The position numbers and the translations under genes were made by a program. The notes beneath the pieces were generated by a model, which worked only from the letters and a program-made list of their open reading frames with translations, did not search any database and was not told the DNA's origin. A DNA stretch of 64,000 nt from UBA6382 sp963617965 (GTDB taxonomy: Bacteria > Bacteroidota > Bacteroidia > Bacteroidales > Bacteroidaceae). How positions within the stretch are numbered: position 1 is the first letter of the stretch; every line of letters begins with the position of its first letter. Positions 42,306 through 51,041 of the stretch are shown here, piece by piece. The stretch is taken from positions 7,923 to 71,922 of the forward strand of contig CAVEQO010000006.1 of NCBI GenBank assembly GCA_963617965.1, in the 5' to 3' direction.

Positions 42306-43154
42306 TTAGTCCACAAGCACGGGCTTGTCTGCCGAGAGTTCGAAATAGGGATTCCCCATATCTATGTGGTCTCCCCAGTTGGAGCCGTTGGAGTCGAAGA
42401 CAATCTCAAGAATCTTGGCTCCGTGTGTGTCGATGTCAATGTGGACTGCGTTGTGGTCTGCAATGGTTATGCGTCCGCTTGCCGCTTCCTTGCCGTCGAG
42501 CAGGAACTTGTATGTGGCATCACCGTGGCTGCTGACATCCTTTTTCAGAATTTCGTCGTCAATGCCGAGGTCTGTCACGAAGCGCAAAGCCCCGTTGAGC
42601 TGTATCTTGAACGTGGAGGGCGCATGAGTGCCAATGCTTGTCTCGTAGGTGTTGTTCTTGATTTTTGCCTGCTTGCTTTCTACGGCCCTGTTCTTGAGCA
42701 CGGCACTGATGTAAGGGTCATGGGTAGCCTTGCCGAGATCCATGTCGGTCATGTGGTAGATATTGCCTTGGGTGGGCAGTGCGAAATGCTTGTCGTGCCC
42801 CGGTTCGGGTTTCTGCGTCACGCTGATCACGCGCGATACGTTTTCCTTGTGGGTGGTGAGGATTATTTTCGCCGTGCGCGGCACAAAGAGCTTGTTTTCA
42901 GTGGCGGAGATCCTGACGGTATTGCCGTCTAGCGTAGCTTTGAGCCACGGGCTGCGGCAGTAGAATTCGTAGGCCGACTTCGTCTGTACGGTGACGCTTG
43001 CGGAAGTCTGGTCGTGGGTCATCTGCACGTTGTCATCGCTCACCTGTATCAGCTCGCGTGGCTGGAAATACTTGTCGTCCGCCATGGCGGAAACGGCGGC
43101 CGTCCCCGCTACGGCGAGTAGCAGTCCGCGGAAGAGGAAAGAAAAAGGTTTCAT
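42306..43154 (-). CDS. Exported protein with BACON-like and NPCBM-like domains
   Basis: The 282-residue protein has a signal peptide (MKPFSFLFRGLLLAVAGTAAVSAMA). Residues about 35-115 look like a BACON domain (SVTVQTKSAYEFYCRSPWLKA, and TTHKENVSRVISVTQKP at its end). The C-terminal half (about 150-282) resembles an NPCBM/NEW2 carbohydrate-binding domain: YETSIGTHAPSTFKIQLNG, FVTDLGIDDE, KFLLDGKEAASG and ILEIVFDSNGSNWGDHIDMGNP. No catalytic domain is present, so it is probably a glycan-binding surface or periplasmic protein. The ATG at 43154 opens the signal peptide; the upstream open frame has no support. Confidence 0.8.
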   Translation of the reverse strand: MKPFSFLFRGLLLAVAGTAAVSAMADDKYFQPRELIQVSDDNVQMTHDQTSASVTVQTKSAYEFYCRSPWLKATLDGNTVRISATENKLFVPRTAKIILTTHKENVSRVISVTQKPEPGHDKHFALPTQGNIYHMTDMDLGKATHDPYISAVLKNRAVESKQAKIKNNTYETSIGTHAPSTFKIQLNGALRFVTDLGIDDEILKKDVSSHGDATYKFLLDGKEAASGRITIADHNAVHIDIDTHGAKILEIVFDSNGSNWGDHIDMGNPYFELSADKPVLVD

Positions 43155-43188
43155 GAATATGTCGTGTTTTGAAAGTTGTCTTCGCTTG

Positions 43189-43196
43189 CAAAGATA
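43189..43196 (-). promoter_or_regulatory. -7 box of the BACON/NPCBM operon
   Basis: TATCTTTG on the minus strand fits TAnnTTTG, 34 bases upstream of the ATG, with a TTTG 14 bases further upstream (43211-43214). Confidence 0.5.
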
Positions 43197-43269
43197 GTCA
43201 AGAAAAGCCACAAAACCATGATTGTAGCAGTCCTTTTTGGTCGGGGAGGATGCGTTGGTGTGCAAAAAA

Positions 43270-43303
43270 GTGCGGAACGGCTTGTTTTCAAGCTGTTCCG
43301 CAC
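43270..43303 (-). terminator. Terminator after the TrpB2 gene
   Basis: A 15-bp stem with one mismatch (43270-43284 with 43289-43303) and a TTTT loop is followed on the minus strand by six T residues. It lies 44 bases beyond the trpB-like stop. Confidence 0.9.
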
Positions 43304-43347
43304 GGTAAAAGGGAGTGCTGCGGCACTCTGGCAAACGCCCTTTGTGG

Positions 43348-44715
43348 CTAAACGATATGTTCAAGCGAAGACGTGAACTCGGATATCTCCCGATCGCTCA
43401 CGTCGTAGTCCTGCAGCTGCCCCTCGTGGTACTGGTCGTAGGCGGTCATGTCTATCAGACCGTGTCCCGAAAGGTTGAAGAGTATCACTTTTTCCTCACC
43501 GGTTTCCTTGCACTTGTCGGCCTCGCGTATGGCTGCGGCTATGGCGTGGCTGCTCTCCGGCGCGGGTATGATGCCTTCGGCCTTGGCGAACAGCGTGGCC
43601 GCGCGGAACGTTTCCGTCTGGGCTATGTCAACGGCTTCCATGAAGTGGTCTTTGATGAGCTGGCTCACGATGGCTCCGGCACCGTGGAATCTCAGTCCGC
43701 CGGCATGTATGCTGGCCGGCATGAAGTTGTGGCCGAGAGTGTACATCGGTATGAGCGGTGTGGTGCCTGCCAGGTCGCCGAAATCGTACTGAAACACGCC
43801 GCGCGTGAGTTTCGGGGCGCACGTGGGTTCGGCGGCTATGAAGCGTGTCTTTTTGCCGTCAAGGAAGTTGTGGCGCATGAACGGGAAGGCACATCCGCCG
43901 AAGTTGCTGCCGCCGCCGAAGCAGGCAATCACAATGTCGGGGTACTCGCCGGCTTTCTCCATCTGTTTCTCGGCCTCCAGGCCTATCACAGTCTGGTGCA
44001 GCGACACATGATTGAGCACCGACCCCAGCACGTAGCGGCAGTTGGGTGTTTCCATGGCGCGTTCGAGAGCCTCGGATATGGCTGTGCCGAGCGACCCCCT
44101 GTTGTCGGGGTCTTTGGCCAGCACGGCGCACCCCACTTTGGTCACGTCCGACGGTGAGGGGTGTACCTCAGCCCCGTAGGTCTCCATTATGCTGCGGCGG
44201 TAGGGTTTCTGCAGATACGAGATCTTCACCTGAAAGACGGTGCAGTTGAGCCCGAACACGCTGGCGGCATAGGAGAGTGCCGCACCCCACTGGCCGGCAC
44301 CTGTCTCGGTGGTCACGTTCGTGATGCCCTGTTCCTTGCAGTAGTATGCCTGTGCGATGGCCGAATTGAGCTTGTGGCTTCCCACAGGACTGACGCTCTC
44401 GTTCTTGAAATAGATGTGGGCAGGCGTTCCCAGTGCCTGTTCCAGACCGTAGGCTCTCACCAGCGGGGTGGAGCGGTAGAACTTGTACATGTCCCTGACC
44501 GGTTCTGGAATGAGTATCCAGGGGTCTACCGTGTTGAGTTCCTGCCGGCATAGTTCTTCGGCGAACACAGGGTAGAGGTCTTCCGCCTTTACCGGCTTCT
44601 TTGTAGCGGGGTTGAGCATTGGCAGGGGCTTGTTGGGCATGTCGGCCTGGATGTTGTACCAATGCGTCGGGATTTCCTCTTCGGAGAGGAAAAATCTTTT
44701 TTGTTTTGTTGTCAT
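43348..44715 (-). CDS. TrpB2-type tryptophan synthase beta chain
   Basis: This 455-residue PLP enzyme would join indole and serine to make tryptophan. The PLP lysine is Lys115 in VGSHKLNSA, and the phosphate-binding glycine loop is FGGGSNFGG. Length and the N-terminal extension (EEEIPTHWYNIQADMP) are those of the TrpB2 class rather than the TrpB1 subunit that pairs with TrpA. No other trp gene is adjacent, which is also usual for TrpB2. It may salvage free indole, or act as a serine deaminase; the sequence does not decide. A -7 box lies 60 bases upstream and a strong terminator follows. Confidence 0.93.
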   Translation of the reverse strand: MTTKQKRFFLSEEEIPTHWYNIQADMPNKPLPMLNPATKKPVKAEDLYPVFAEELCRQELNTVDPWILIPEPVRDMYKFYRSTPLVRAYGLEQALGTPAHIYFKNESVSPVGSHKLNSAIAQAYYCKEQGITNVTTETGAGQWGAALSYAASVFGLNCTVFQVKISYLQKPYRRSIMETYGAEVHPSPSDVTKVGCAVLAKDPDNRGSLGTAISEALERAMETPNCRYVLGSVLNHVSLHQTVIGLEAEKQMEKAGEYPDIVIACFGGGSNFGGCAFPFMRHNFLDGKKTRFIAAEPTCAPKLTRGVFQYDFGDLAGTTPLIPMYTLGHNFMPASIHAGGLRFHGAGAIVSQLIKDHFMEAVDIAQTETFRAATLFAKAEGIIPAPESSHAIAAAIREADKCKETGEEKVILFNLSGHGLIDMTAYDQYHEGQLQDYDVSDREISEFTSSLEHIV

Positions 44716-44775
44716 TTTTTATATGGTTTGTAATGGATTTTGCCTCGGAAAAACGGCGGTTTGTGAAAAACCGGT

Positions 44776-44783
44776 CAAAGTTA
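44776..44783 (-). promoter_or_regulatory. -7 box of the TrpB2 gene
   Basis: TAACTTTG on the minus strand fits TAnnTTTG, 60 bases upstream of the ATG. I saw no Trp-leader peptide in the short leader. Confidence 0.45.
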
Positions 44784-44924
44784 CGGAAATTCTTTGTTTC
44801 CGGCTACGTTGCCGCACCACTTTGTTCGCTCTTTTGGACAGGCGCAAAGCCGAATAAAAAATGAAGGTTTATTTCTTTGGGAACAAAAAATTTGATAAAT
44901 ATAAGGAAATTCTGTTGTTTTTCG

Positions 44925-44932
44925 TATCTTTG
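44925..44932 (+). promoter_or_regulatory. -7 box of the GH2 gene
   Basis: TATCTTTG fits TAnnTTTG and lies 41 bases before the ATG at 44974. The surrounding sequence is very A/T-rich. Confidence 0.55.
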
Positions 44933-44973
44933 TGCTACAAAAGCAAAAGTTTATTCATATATATTTATAACAG

Positions 44974-47900
44974 ATGAAAAGATTGAATGTTATTGCAATT
45001 GCGCAGATTGCTGTGGCGGCTCTCTTGTGCTGTCCGGTTAGCGTGAAAGCTGACTGGAAAATGGGGAAGGTGCCCGTCAAAACGAGATTTGCGGATGATG
45101 TCAGCCCCACAAACGCCCTGCCGGAATACCCGCGCCCGCAGATGGTGAGGGATGACTGGCAGAACCTCAACGGACTTTGGGATTTCATCAGCCTTCCGTC
45201 GTATGATGAAAGTGTTCCGGAGAGTGGTTGGCAGCAGATTCTGGTGCCGTTCTGTGTGGAGAGTGCGCTCAGCGGAATCGGTACGTACTATGAGTCAATG
45301 GCATATCGCCGCACTTTCACCGTACCTTCTGCATGGAAAGGCAAAAGGGTCCTTCTGAATTTTGAGGCGGTGGATTGGCGCTGTGAGGTACAGGTCAACG
45401 GCGAGGTGGTAGGAACACACGACGGCGGTTACGATCCGTTCAGCTTCGACATCACCGACAAAATCGTGGAGGGGCAGCAGAACACCGTGGCTCTCAAGGT
45501 GTTTGATCCCACAGACCGCTGGGCGGTTCCGCGCGGAAAGCAGGTGAGGAAAACGGGCGGTATCTTCTACACTTCGTGTTCGGGTATCTGGCAGACAGTC
45601 TGGCTCGAGGCGGTAAACCAGTCGTATATCAGGAATTTCAGGATAACGCCCGACATCGACAACCAGACTCTCACCGTAAGGGCGGAAGCCGCCGGTGCTA
45701 CGGACAACGTGAGCAAAATCAAGGCTGCGGCATACCACGGTGCTGTCAAGGTGGCAGAGGCCGAGGGGCAGCCGGATGAGGACATGGTCTTGTCGATACC
45801 GGACCCTGACCTGTGGTCGCCCGACCACCCTTATCTGTATGACCTCAAACTTGAACTGGTTGACAAAGACGGCAACGTTGACGAGGTGAAAAGTTATTTC
45901 GGTATGAGGAAAATACACATAGAGAAAGATAAGGACGGTTTCTATCGCATGATGCTCAATAACAACTTCGTGTTCCAGTCCGGACCGCTTGACCAGGGAT
46001 ATTGGCCCGAGAGCAACCTTACGCCACCGACCGACGAGGCCATTCGCAACGACCTTGTGCAGATAAAGAAATTTGGTTTCAATATGGTGCGCAAGCACAT
46101 CAAGGTGGAGCCGCGCCGTTGGTACTATTGGACAGACAGGCTGGGTCTGCTTGTGTGGCAGGATATGCCGTCAATGAACTACGGTGGCACCAGGGACGAG
46201 GGTGTCACCAACGATGCCGGGATATTCACGCCGGAATTGAAAGCCATGGTAAACAAACTATACAATGTTCCTTCTGTAGTGAACTGGGTCGTGTTCAACG
46301 AGGCGGGAGGACAGCACGACACCAAGACGTACGTGGATCTGGTGCGCTCCATGGATTCCACACGCCTTATCGATGAGGCTTCCGGCTGGACATTCTATGG
46401 CTACGGAGATGTCAAGGACACGCACCCTTACCCGGCCCCCTCACCCGTCACTCCCACCAGCGGCAAGGCACAGGCTCTGGCCAACGGCGAATACGGCGGA
46501 GTGAGATATGTGGTCGATGGCCACCTGTGGAGCGGCAGCGGCTGGGGCTACGCCTCTGTAGGATCGGCTTCGGAGTACGACAGCACTGTGTGCAAGTATT
46601 TCAGCAAGCTGGCGTACTACAAGACTTGCAAGGGGATGTCGGCAGCGGTCTACACACAGCTCACCGATGTGGAGATAGAGGTCAACGGGCTTATGACCTA
46701 TGACCGTCTGGTCAAGAGCGATCAGTCAAGGATATGCAAGGCCAATCGCGACCTGATTGAGCGCGACGGGGTGGAAGAGGAATATGTGTTGCCCGTTGCC
46801 AGTCAGAAACCGCAGACGTGGCGCTACACGCTTGCCGATCCGGGCGACGGATGGTACGGCGAATCGTTCAACGACAGCAAGTGGCTTTCCGGCACATCGG
46901 GCTTCGGCGCCAACGGTCTTGCCAACATGACCTATGGTACGCATTGGTCTTCTTCCGACATCTGGCTCCGCAAAACCGTTGACCTCAGCCTTGGTGAAGA
47001 GGAACTGAAGGCTTTGCGCATGGTGATCTACAATGACGAAGATGTGGAGGTTTATGTCAATGGAGTTCTGGCCTATAGTGCCACGGGCTATCTTTCCGAC
47101 TACAAGACGGTAGACTTTTCTACAGCAGCCCGCGAGGCGATTAATCCGGAGGGACCGAACCTCTTCGCCATTCACGTGAAACAGACGGCTGGCGGTCAGT
47201 ATATAGACCTTGGTCTGACCCTTGACAAGGAGACCAAGGAACTGCCTGTCAACCGTGTGGTGCAGATCAATATGGATTACACCAAAAGTTCCGAAATCAG
47301 TTTCTCGCTGGGCTACAGTCTTGACCCTGATGCCGCCGTGCCCGACAAGACTCAGCGGTTTACGCGGTTGACTTTTGCTGACGGAGAGCCGAACTATATA
47401 GGGCTCAACGACGGGGCGCTCTTGATGCCCAAGACGGTACAGCTCAACATCACTGACCTGACGGCGGACGTGCCCGAGGGTGTTGCGGTGAAATATTTTG
47501 TCAGTGTCAACCCGCAGGTTGGCGGCGAGGGGGAAGGAACCGTCCACAGCTGCACGGTGGTTGACTATACGGGACAGTCCGGCGTGGTGCAGACTCCGAT
47601 GACCATGCAGCCGGTCAGGGTGAGCCATGAAACCGGTCCTGTCGTTTTGTCGGCATCGGCAGGCAGTGAAGCGTTCAACGCTCCGCGCAACGCCTGTTTT
47701 GACAGCCGGGGCAACCTCTGTTGGGACGCTCCGTTGCAGACAACGGCGGCACTCAGAAGCTATAGAGTCCTCAAAGACGGCAAGTGCATAGTGACAGTGC
47801 CGTCGGGCAGCCGGAGCTGTGCGGTGGATGACATGACTGGCGAATATTCCGTAGAGGCGGTTTATGCCAATGGAGTTTCCGTTCCGTCTAATATAGCCTT

Positions 47901-50763
47901 GTTGCCGGTAAACACCGGTAAGGAGACCAATATGGCACGTCATTTTGACGGCGGTGGATTCTGTGTGCCGGAGGTTTTTGCGGACCCCCAGCCAAACGCA
48001 ACGGTAGAATACTGGTTCAAGCCGGATGAACTGGCGGCTAACAGCAATCTCGTTGGACCTGGCTGGGGAAAATTTCTTATTTCATACGACCAGATGCAAC
48101 GCGTCAGCGCAGGATTTGAAAACAACGCCGCCAGACGTATGCAGTCAAGTGCGGGTACCATTAAGCCGGGCGCATGGCATCATGTGGCGGTAACGGTAGA
48201 AGGATCACGCCTTAACCTTTATGTGAACGGGGCGTGGAAACGTACCCTCAATGTTTCGGGCTACAGTGGAATGCCCTCCGTGACGGAATTTGTGTTCGGG
48301 TCCAACGGCGGTGCCATAAAAGGATGGATTGATGACGTGAGACTGTGGAAATCAGCACGTACTGCCGATCAGGTTGCTTCTGATATGGTCTCCGAAATAG
48401 TCAACCCTCAAGCGGAGCCCGACCTTTTGGCATACTACAAGATGGACGAGATAGTTGTCAACGGAACGGCCAAACTGCGTGATTGTGCCGGAAATAACCA
48501 TGCTCCTTATCTCAACAGTGCCGCCACGCTACTGTCGGTTGACACCACCATATTGCAAGGAGGACCCGCTGAGGTCGGGACGGTGGATTTTGTGCTTTCC
48601 GACTCAGTGCCGCTTGCCGGGTCTGAGGTCTTTGCGGAGGCGCGGCTGAACGGCAACGTTGTGTCGTGGAAATGGCAAGAGCCGGCAACAGGGCTGTCAA
48701 AGGAGAACCTTTTGCGCACTTCAATGGTGTTTGCCAAGGCGGGCGAATACAGGATAAAGCTTACGGCTGTTGATGTTGCCGGCAATGTGGTTGACACCAC
48801 ACATACAGTCAAGGTGTTGCCGGTGGAGCTGCCTGTGGCGAACTTCGACATTTATCAGCCCGACCGTAAGGCCGGAGCTGCCGTCACGCTGGTCAACAAG
48901 TCTACGGGCACCAACGTTTCATACAAATGGCATCTGCCAGGATCGGAGGGCGAACAGGTGCAGGAATCCCTCAACGCTTCTGCCTTGTATGCAGCTGACG
49001 GCACATACAGGGCAACCCTCACAGTGACCAACCCTGCCGGTTCGGTTTCTGTCACAAAGGACATAGAGGTCAATTCGGGAATCCGCAACATGACATTCAG
49101 CGTCTCCCCAAACGTGATATTGGCTGGCGAGACCGTCTCCCTGTGTGAAAAGAGCGGGGCAGACTCTGCTGCTCTTGTGTGGACTGTGGCAAACGATAAG
49201 AGCCGCACTATCATACAGGGCGGCTCCTCATTGTTCAAACCCTCCGGGGTGGGACGTTACAGCATACAGCTGGTTGACAGCGAGACGGGTTCGGTGTCGG
49301 CGGTGTCGGATGCCCTCTATGTATGCAGCGCGAAATCCATGACGGGCTTGTTTTTCCGCAATGAGGGGGAGAGTCTTACGGTGTCTGCTCCTTTTGACAC
49401 CAACCAGGCTCGGTTCACCGTTGAATGGTGGATGAAACCGTCGGAGGCTCTCAATGCCGGAGCCATGGCTACAGGAAACGGGGTGTTCTCTGTCTCTACG
49501 GATGCTGCGGGGGTGATGACCGCCCGTGTCAAGAACAAGGAGGTTGTATCGCCGGCGGGTTTTGTGATTCCCAAAGAGTGGCATCACTATGCGGTGGTGT
49601 TGACCGGTTCTCATCTCTGCCTTATGCGTGACGGTGAGGCTGTGGCCGATGCGTATCCCGTGCTCAATACTCCTGCCTGGGACAACCTCGTGATTGGCGG
49701 AGTACAGGCTTCCATGGCAGCCGTCATCGATGAATTCCGCATCTGGGGTACAGGCTTGAAAGGCGCATCGCTGGCCGCAGTGTGCAACAATCCTGTAGAC
49801 GATGTACCGGCAGCGGAGAAAAACGCTCTGAAAGTGTACTACGACTTCAACGAGATAGCCACTGTGGCAACAGACCTTACAAGCAACGGCAACAACGGTG
49901 TCATGGCGGGGTTCAGAAGTATTGCAGGACTCAATTTCGTCAAGTCTGACGGGGTGTTCAGTCTCGGCATAAACACGCCGTCATCCATTCCGGCAGACGA
50001 GGACATCACCGCATCTTGTCTTACCAACGTCAAGGCGGCGTTCACCCATACCGGCACCGATGTCAACACTGTCCACGCATCACGGTTCTACGCTCTTGAA
50101 ACGGGCTCCGCCGGTTCTGCATGGCAGGGGTGCGTTGCATCGGCGGACGGCAAAGGTGGTGTCGCCGTTGACACTCAGAACGGCGGACAACTCACGTTCA
50201 TGACCTCATGGTCGGGATTTTCGCAGGATGGGGTGGACAAGACGCTTTTCCAGGCCGTCACGCTGCCCGCGGGCATCTACAGGTTCAGTGCCTTGAGTTC
50301 TACGGCTGACAATACCGAAGACTGTCTGCTTGTGGCAACGGCTGGTGACAGGCTCGCTACCGTCGGGGAAGTTTCTTCCACGCTGGCTTTCGCTCCGCTC
50401 AATGCGGGGAGCATAGAGTTCACCCTGCCCGGTGAGACCGAAGTGTCACTCGGAGTGCTCTACAATCTGCCGGCCTACAGTTCGTCTGTCATCTCGGAGT
50501 TCACCCTGTCAAGGTTGGGGTGCGAAATCATCCCTGCCGACAGTGGGGAACCGACAGCCGTTGACAAGGTCTCGTCATCAGACAAGAACGTTCGGGTGCA
50601 GGTTCGCAAGGGCGGAGTAAACCTCAGTGGACAGGACGAAGAGGTCAGAGTCTATACACTTGACGGGCATCTGGTGCAATCGTTCGTGATAAACGGCAAA
50701 GCAACCATTTCTTTGCCGCAGGGCATATATGTGGTAAACGGCAACAAGGTCTGCATAAGATAA
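44974..50763 (+). CDS. Secreted GH2 glycoside hydrolase with LamG and PKD domains
   Basis: This giant exported enzyme of 1929 residues has a signal peptide ending about VKA|D. The GH2 part has a sugar-binding domain (about 55-200), an Ig-like domain and a TIM barrel. The acid/base is Glu443 (VVFNEAGGQ) and the nucleophile is Glu506 (LANGEYGG). The substrate is not certain; beta-galactosidase is one option. A further beta-rich region (about 600-760) resembles a GH2-associated binding domain. From residue 762 it follows the same chassis as the papain-like protein at 2246: linker module, LamG (about 986-1149), three PKD-like repeats (about 1195-1450) and LamG (about 1455-1620). It then has an extra module of about 165 residues (1687-1852) and the tail GIYVVNGNKVCIR. 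It probably attacks glycans outside the cell. Confidence 0.88.
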   Translation: MKRLNVIAIAQIAVAALLCCPVSVKADWKMGKVPVKTRFADDVSPTNALPEYPRPQMVRDDWQNLNGLWDFISLPSYDESVPESGWQQILVPFCVESALSGIGTYYESMAYRRTFTVPSAWKGKRVLLNFEAVDWRCEVQVNGEVVGTHDGGYDPFSFDITDKIVEGQQNTVALKVFDPTDRWAVPRGKQVRKTGGIFYTSCSGIWQTVWLEAVNQSYIRNFRITPDIDNQTLTVRAEAAGATDNVSKIKAAAYHGAVKVAEAEGQPDEDMVLSIPDPDLWSPDHPYLYDLKLELVDKDGNVDEVKSYFGMRKIHIEKDKDGFYRMMLNNNFVFQSGPLDQGYWPESNLTPPTDEAIRNDLVQIKKFGFNMVRKHIKVEPRRWYYWTDRLGLLVWQDMPSMNYGGTRDEGVTNDAGIFTPELKAMVNKLYNVPSVVNWVVFNEAGGQHDTKTYVDLVRSMDSTRLIDEASGWTFYGYGDVKDTHPYPAPSPVTPTSGKAQALANGEYGGVRYVVDGHLWSGSGWGYASVGSASEYDSTVCKYFSKLAYYKTCKGMSAAVYTQLTDVEIEVNGLMTYDRLVKSDQSRICKANRDLIERDGVEEEYVLPVASQKPQTWRYTLADPGDGWYGESFNDSKWLSGTSGFGANGLANMTYGTHWSSSDIWLRKTVDLSLGEEELKALRMVIYNDEDVEVYVNGVLAYSATGYLSDYKTVDFSTAAREAINPEGPNLFAIHVKQTAGGQYIDLGLTLDKETKELPVNRVVQINMDYTKSSEISFSLGYSLDPDAAVPDKTQRFTRLTFADGEPNYIGLNDGALLMPKTVQLNITDLTADVPEGVAVKYFVSVNPQVGGEGEGTVHSCTVVDYTGQSGVVQTPMTMQPVRVSHETGPVVLSASAGSEAFNAPRNACFDSRGNLCWDAPLQTTAALRSYRVLKDGKCIVTVPSGSRSCAVDDMTGEYSVEAVYANGVSVPSNIALLPVNTGKETNMARHFDGGGFCVPEVFADPQPNATVEYWFKPDELAANSNLVGPGWGKFLISYDQMQRVSAGFENNAARRMQSSAGTIKPGAWHHVAVTVEGSRLNLYVNGAWKRTLNVSGYSGMPSVTEFVFGSNGGAIKGWIDDVRLWKSARTADQVASDMVSEIVNPQAEPDLLAYYKMDEIVVNGTAKLRDCAGNNHAPYLNSAATLLSVDTTILQGGPAEVGTVDFVLSDSVPLAGSEVFAEARLNGNVVSWKWQEPATGLSKENLLRTSMVFAKAGEYRIKLTAVDVAGNVVDTTHTVKVLPVELPVANFDIYQPDRKAGAAVTLVNKSTGTNVSYKWHLPGSEGEQVQESLNASALYAADGTYRATLTVTNPAGSVSVTKDIEVNSGIRNMTFSVSPNVILAGETVSLCEKSGADSAALVWTVANDKSRTIIQGGSSLFKPSGVGRYSIQLVDSETGSVSAVSDALYVCSAKSMTGLFFRNEGESLTVSAPFDTNQARFTVEWWMKPSEALNAGAMATGNGVFSVSTDAAGVMTARVKNKEVVSPAGFVIPKEWHHYAVVLTGSHLCLMRDGEAVADAYPVLNTPAWDNLVIGGVQASMAAVIDEFRIWGTGLKGASLAAVCNNPVDDVPAAEKNALKVYYDFNEIATVATDLTSNGNNGVMAGFRSIAGLNFVKSDGVFSLGINTPSSIPADEDITASCLTNVKAAFTHTGTDVNTVHASRFYALETGSAGSAWQGCVASADGKGGVAVDTQNGGQLTFMTSWSGFSQDGVDKTLFQAVTLPAGIYRFSALSSTADNTEDCLLVATAGDRLATVGEVSSTLAFAPLNAGSIEFTLPGETEVSLGVLYNLPAYSSSVISEFTLSRLGCEIIPADSGEPTAVDKVSSSDKNVRVQVRKGGVNLSGQDEEVRVYTLDGHLVQSFVINGKATISLPQGIYVVNGNKVCIR

Positions 50764-50826
50764 CAAACGCACTACTGGCCGAAAGCAAGAATCTATGGCT
50801 TTTGTCACGCCCTTGTCTCTCGTTCC

Positions 50827-50864
50827 CAAAGAACGGCGCAGTTGAATGGCTGCGCCGTTCTTTG
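50827..50864 (+). terminator. 15-bp stem terminator after the GH2 gene
   Basis: CAAAGAACGGCGCAG pairs exactly with CTGCGCCGTTCTTTG across an 8-base loop, 64 bases after the GH2 stop. The remaining intergenic DNA to 51041 holds only the next promoter. Confidence 0.85.
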
Positions 50865-51000
50865 TTGTACACGGGTTTGCCGCATCGGTCTCCTCTTTGG
50901 AACTCAAGACGGCAAACAGTCGGACTGACGGGTCAAGCCTTGTGGTCATTTTCGGGGGTGTTTTTTGTGTTTTGGTGTATTCAATCCGGCACGGACTTAG

Positions 51001-51008
51001 TAACTTTG
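51001..51008 (+). promoter_or_regulatory. -7 box of the aminopeptidase P operon
   Basis: TAACTTTG fits TAnnTTTG and lies 33 bases before the ATG at 51042. Confidence 0.55.
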
Positions 51009-51041
51009 CCGTAAGTGTAACCTGAAAAACAACACAGAGAT

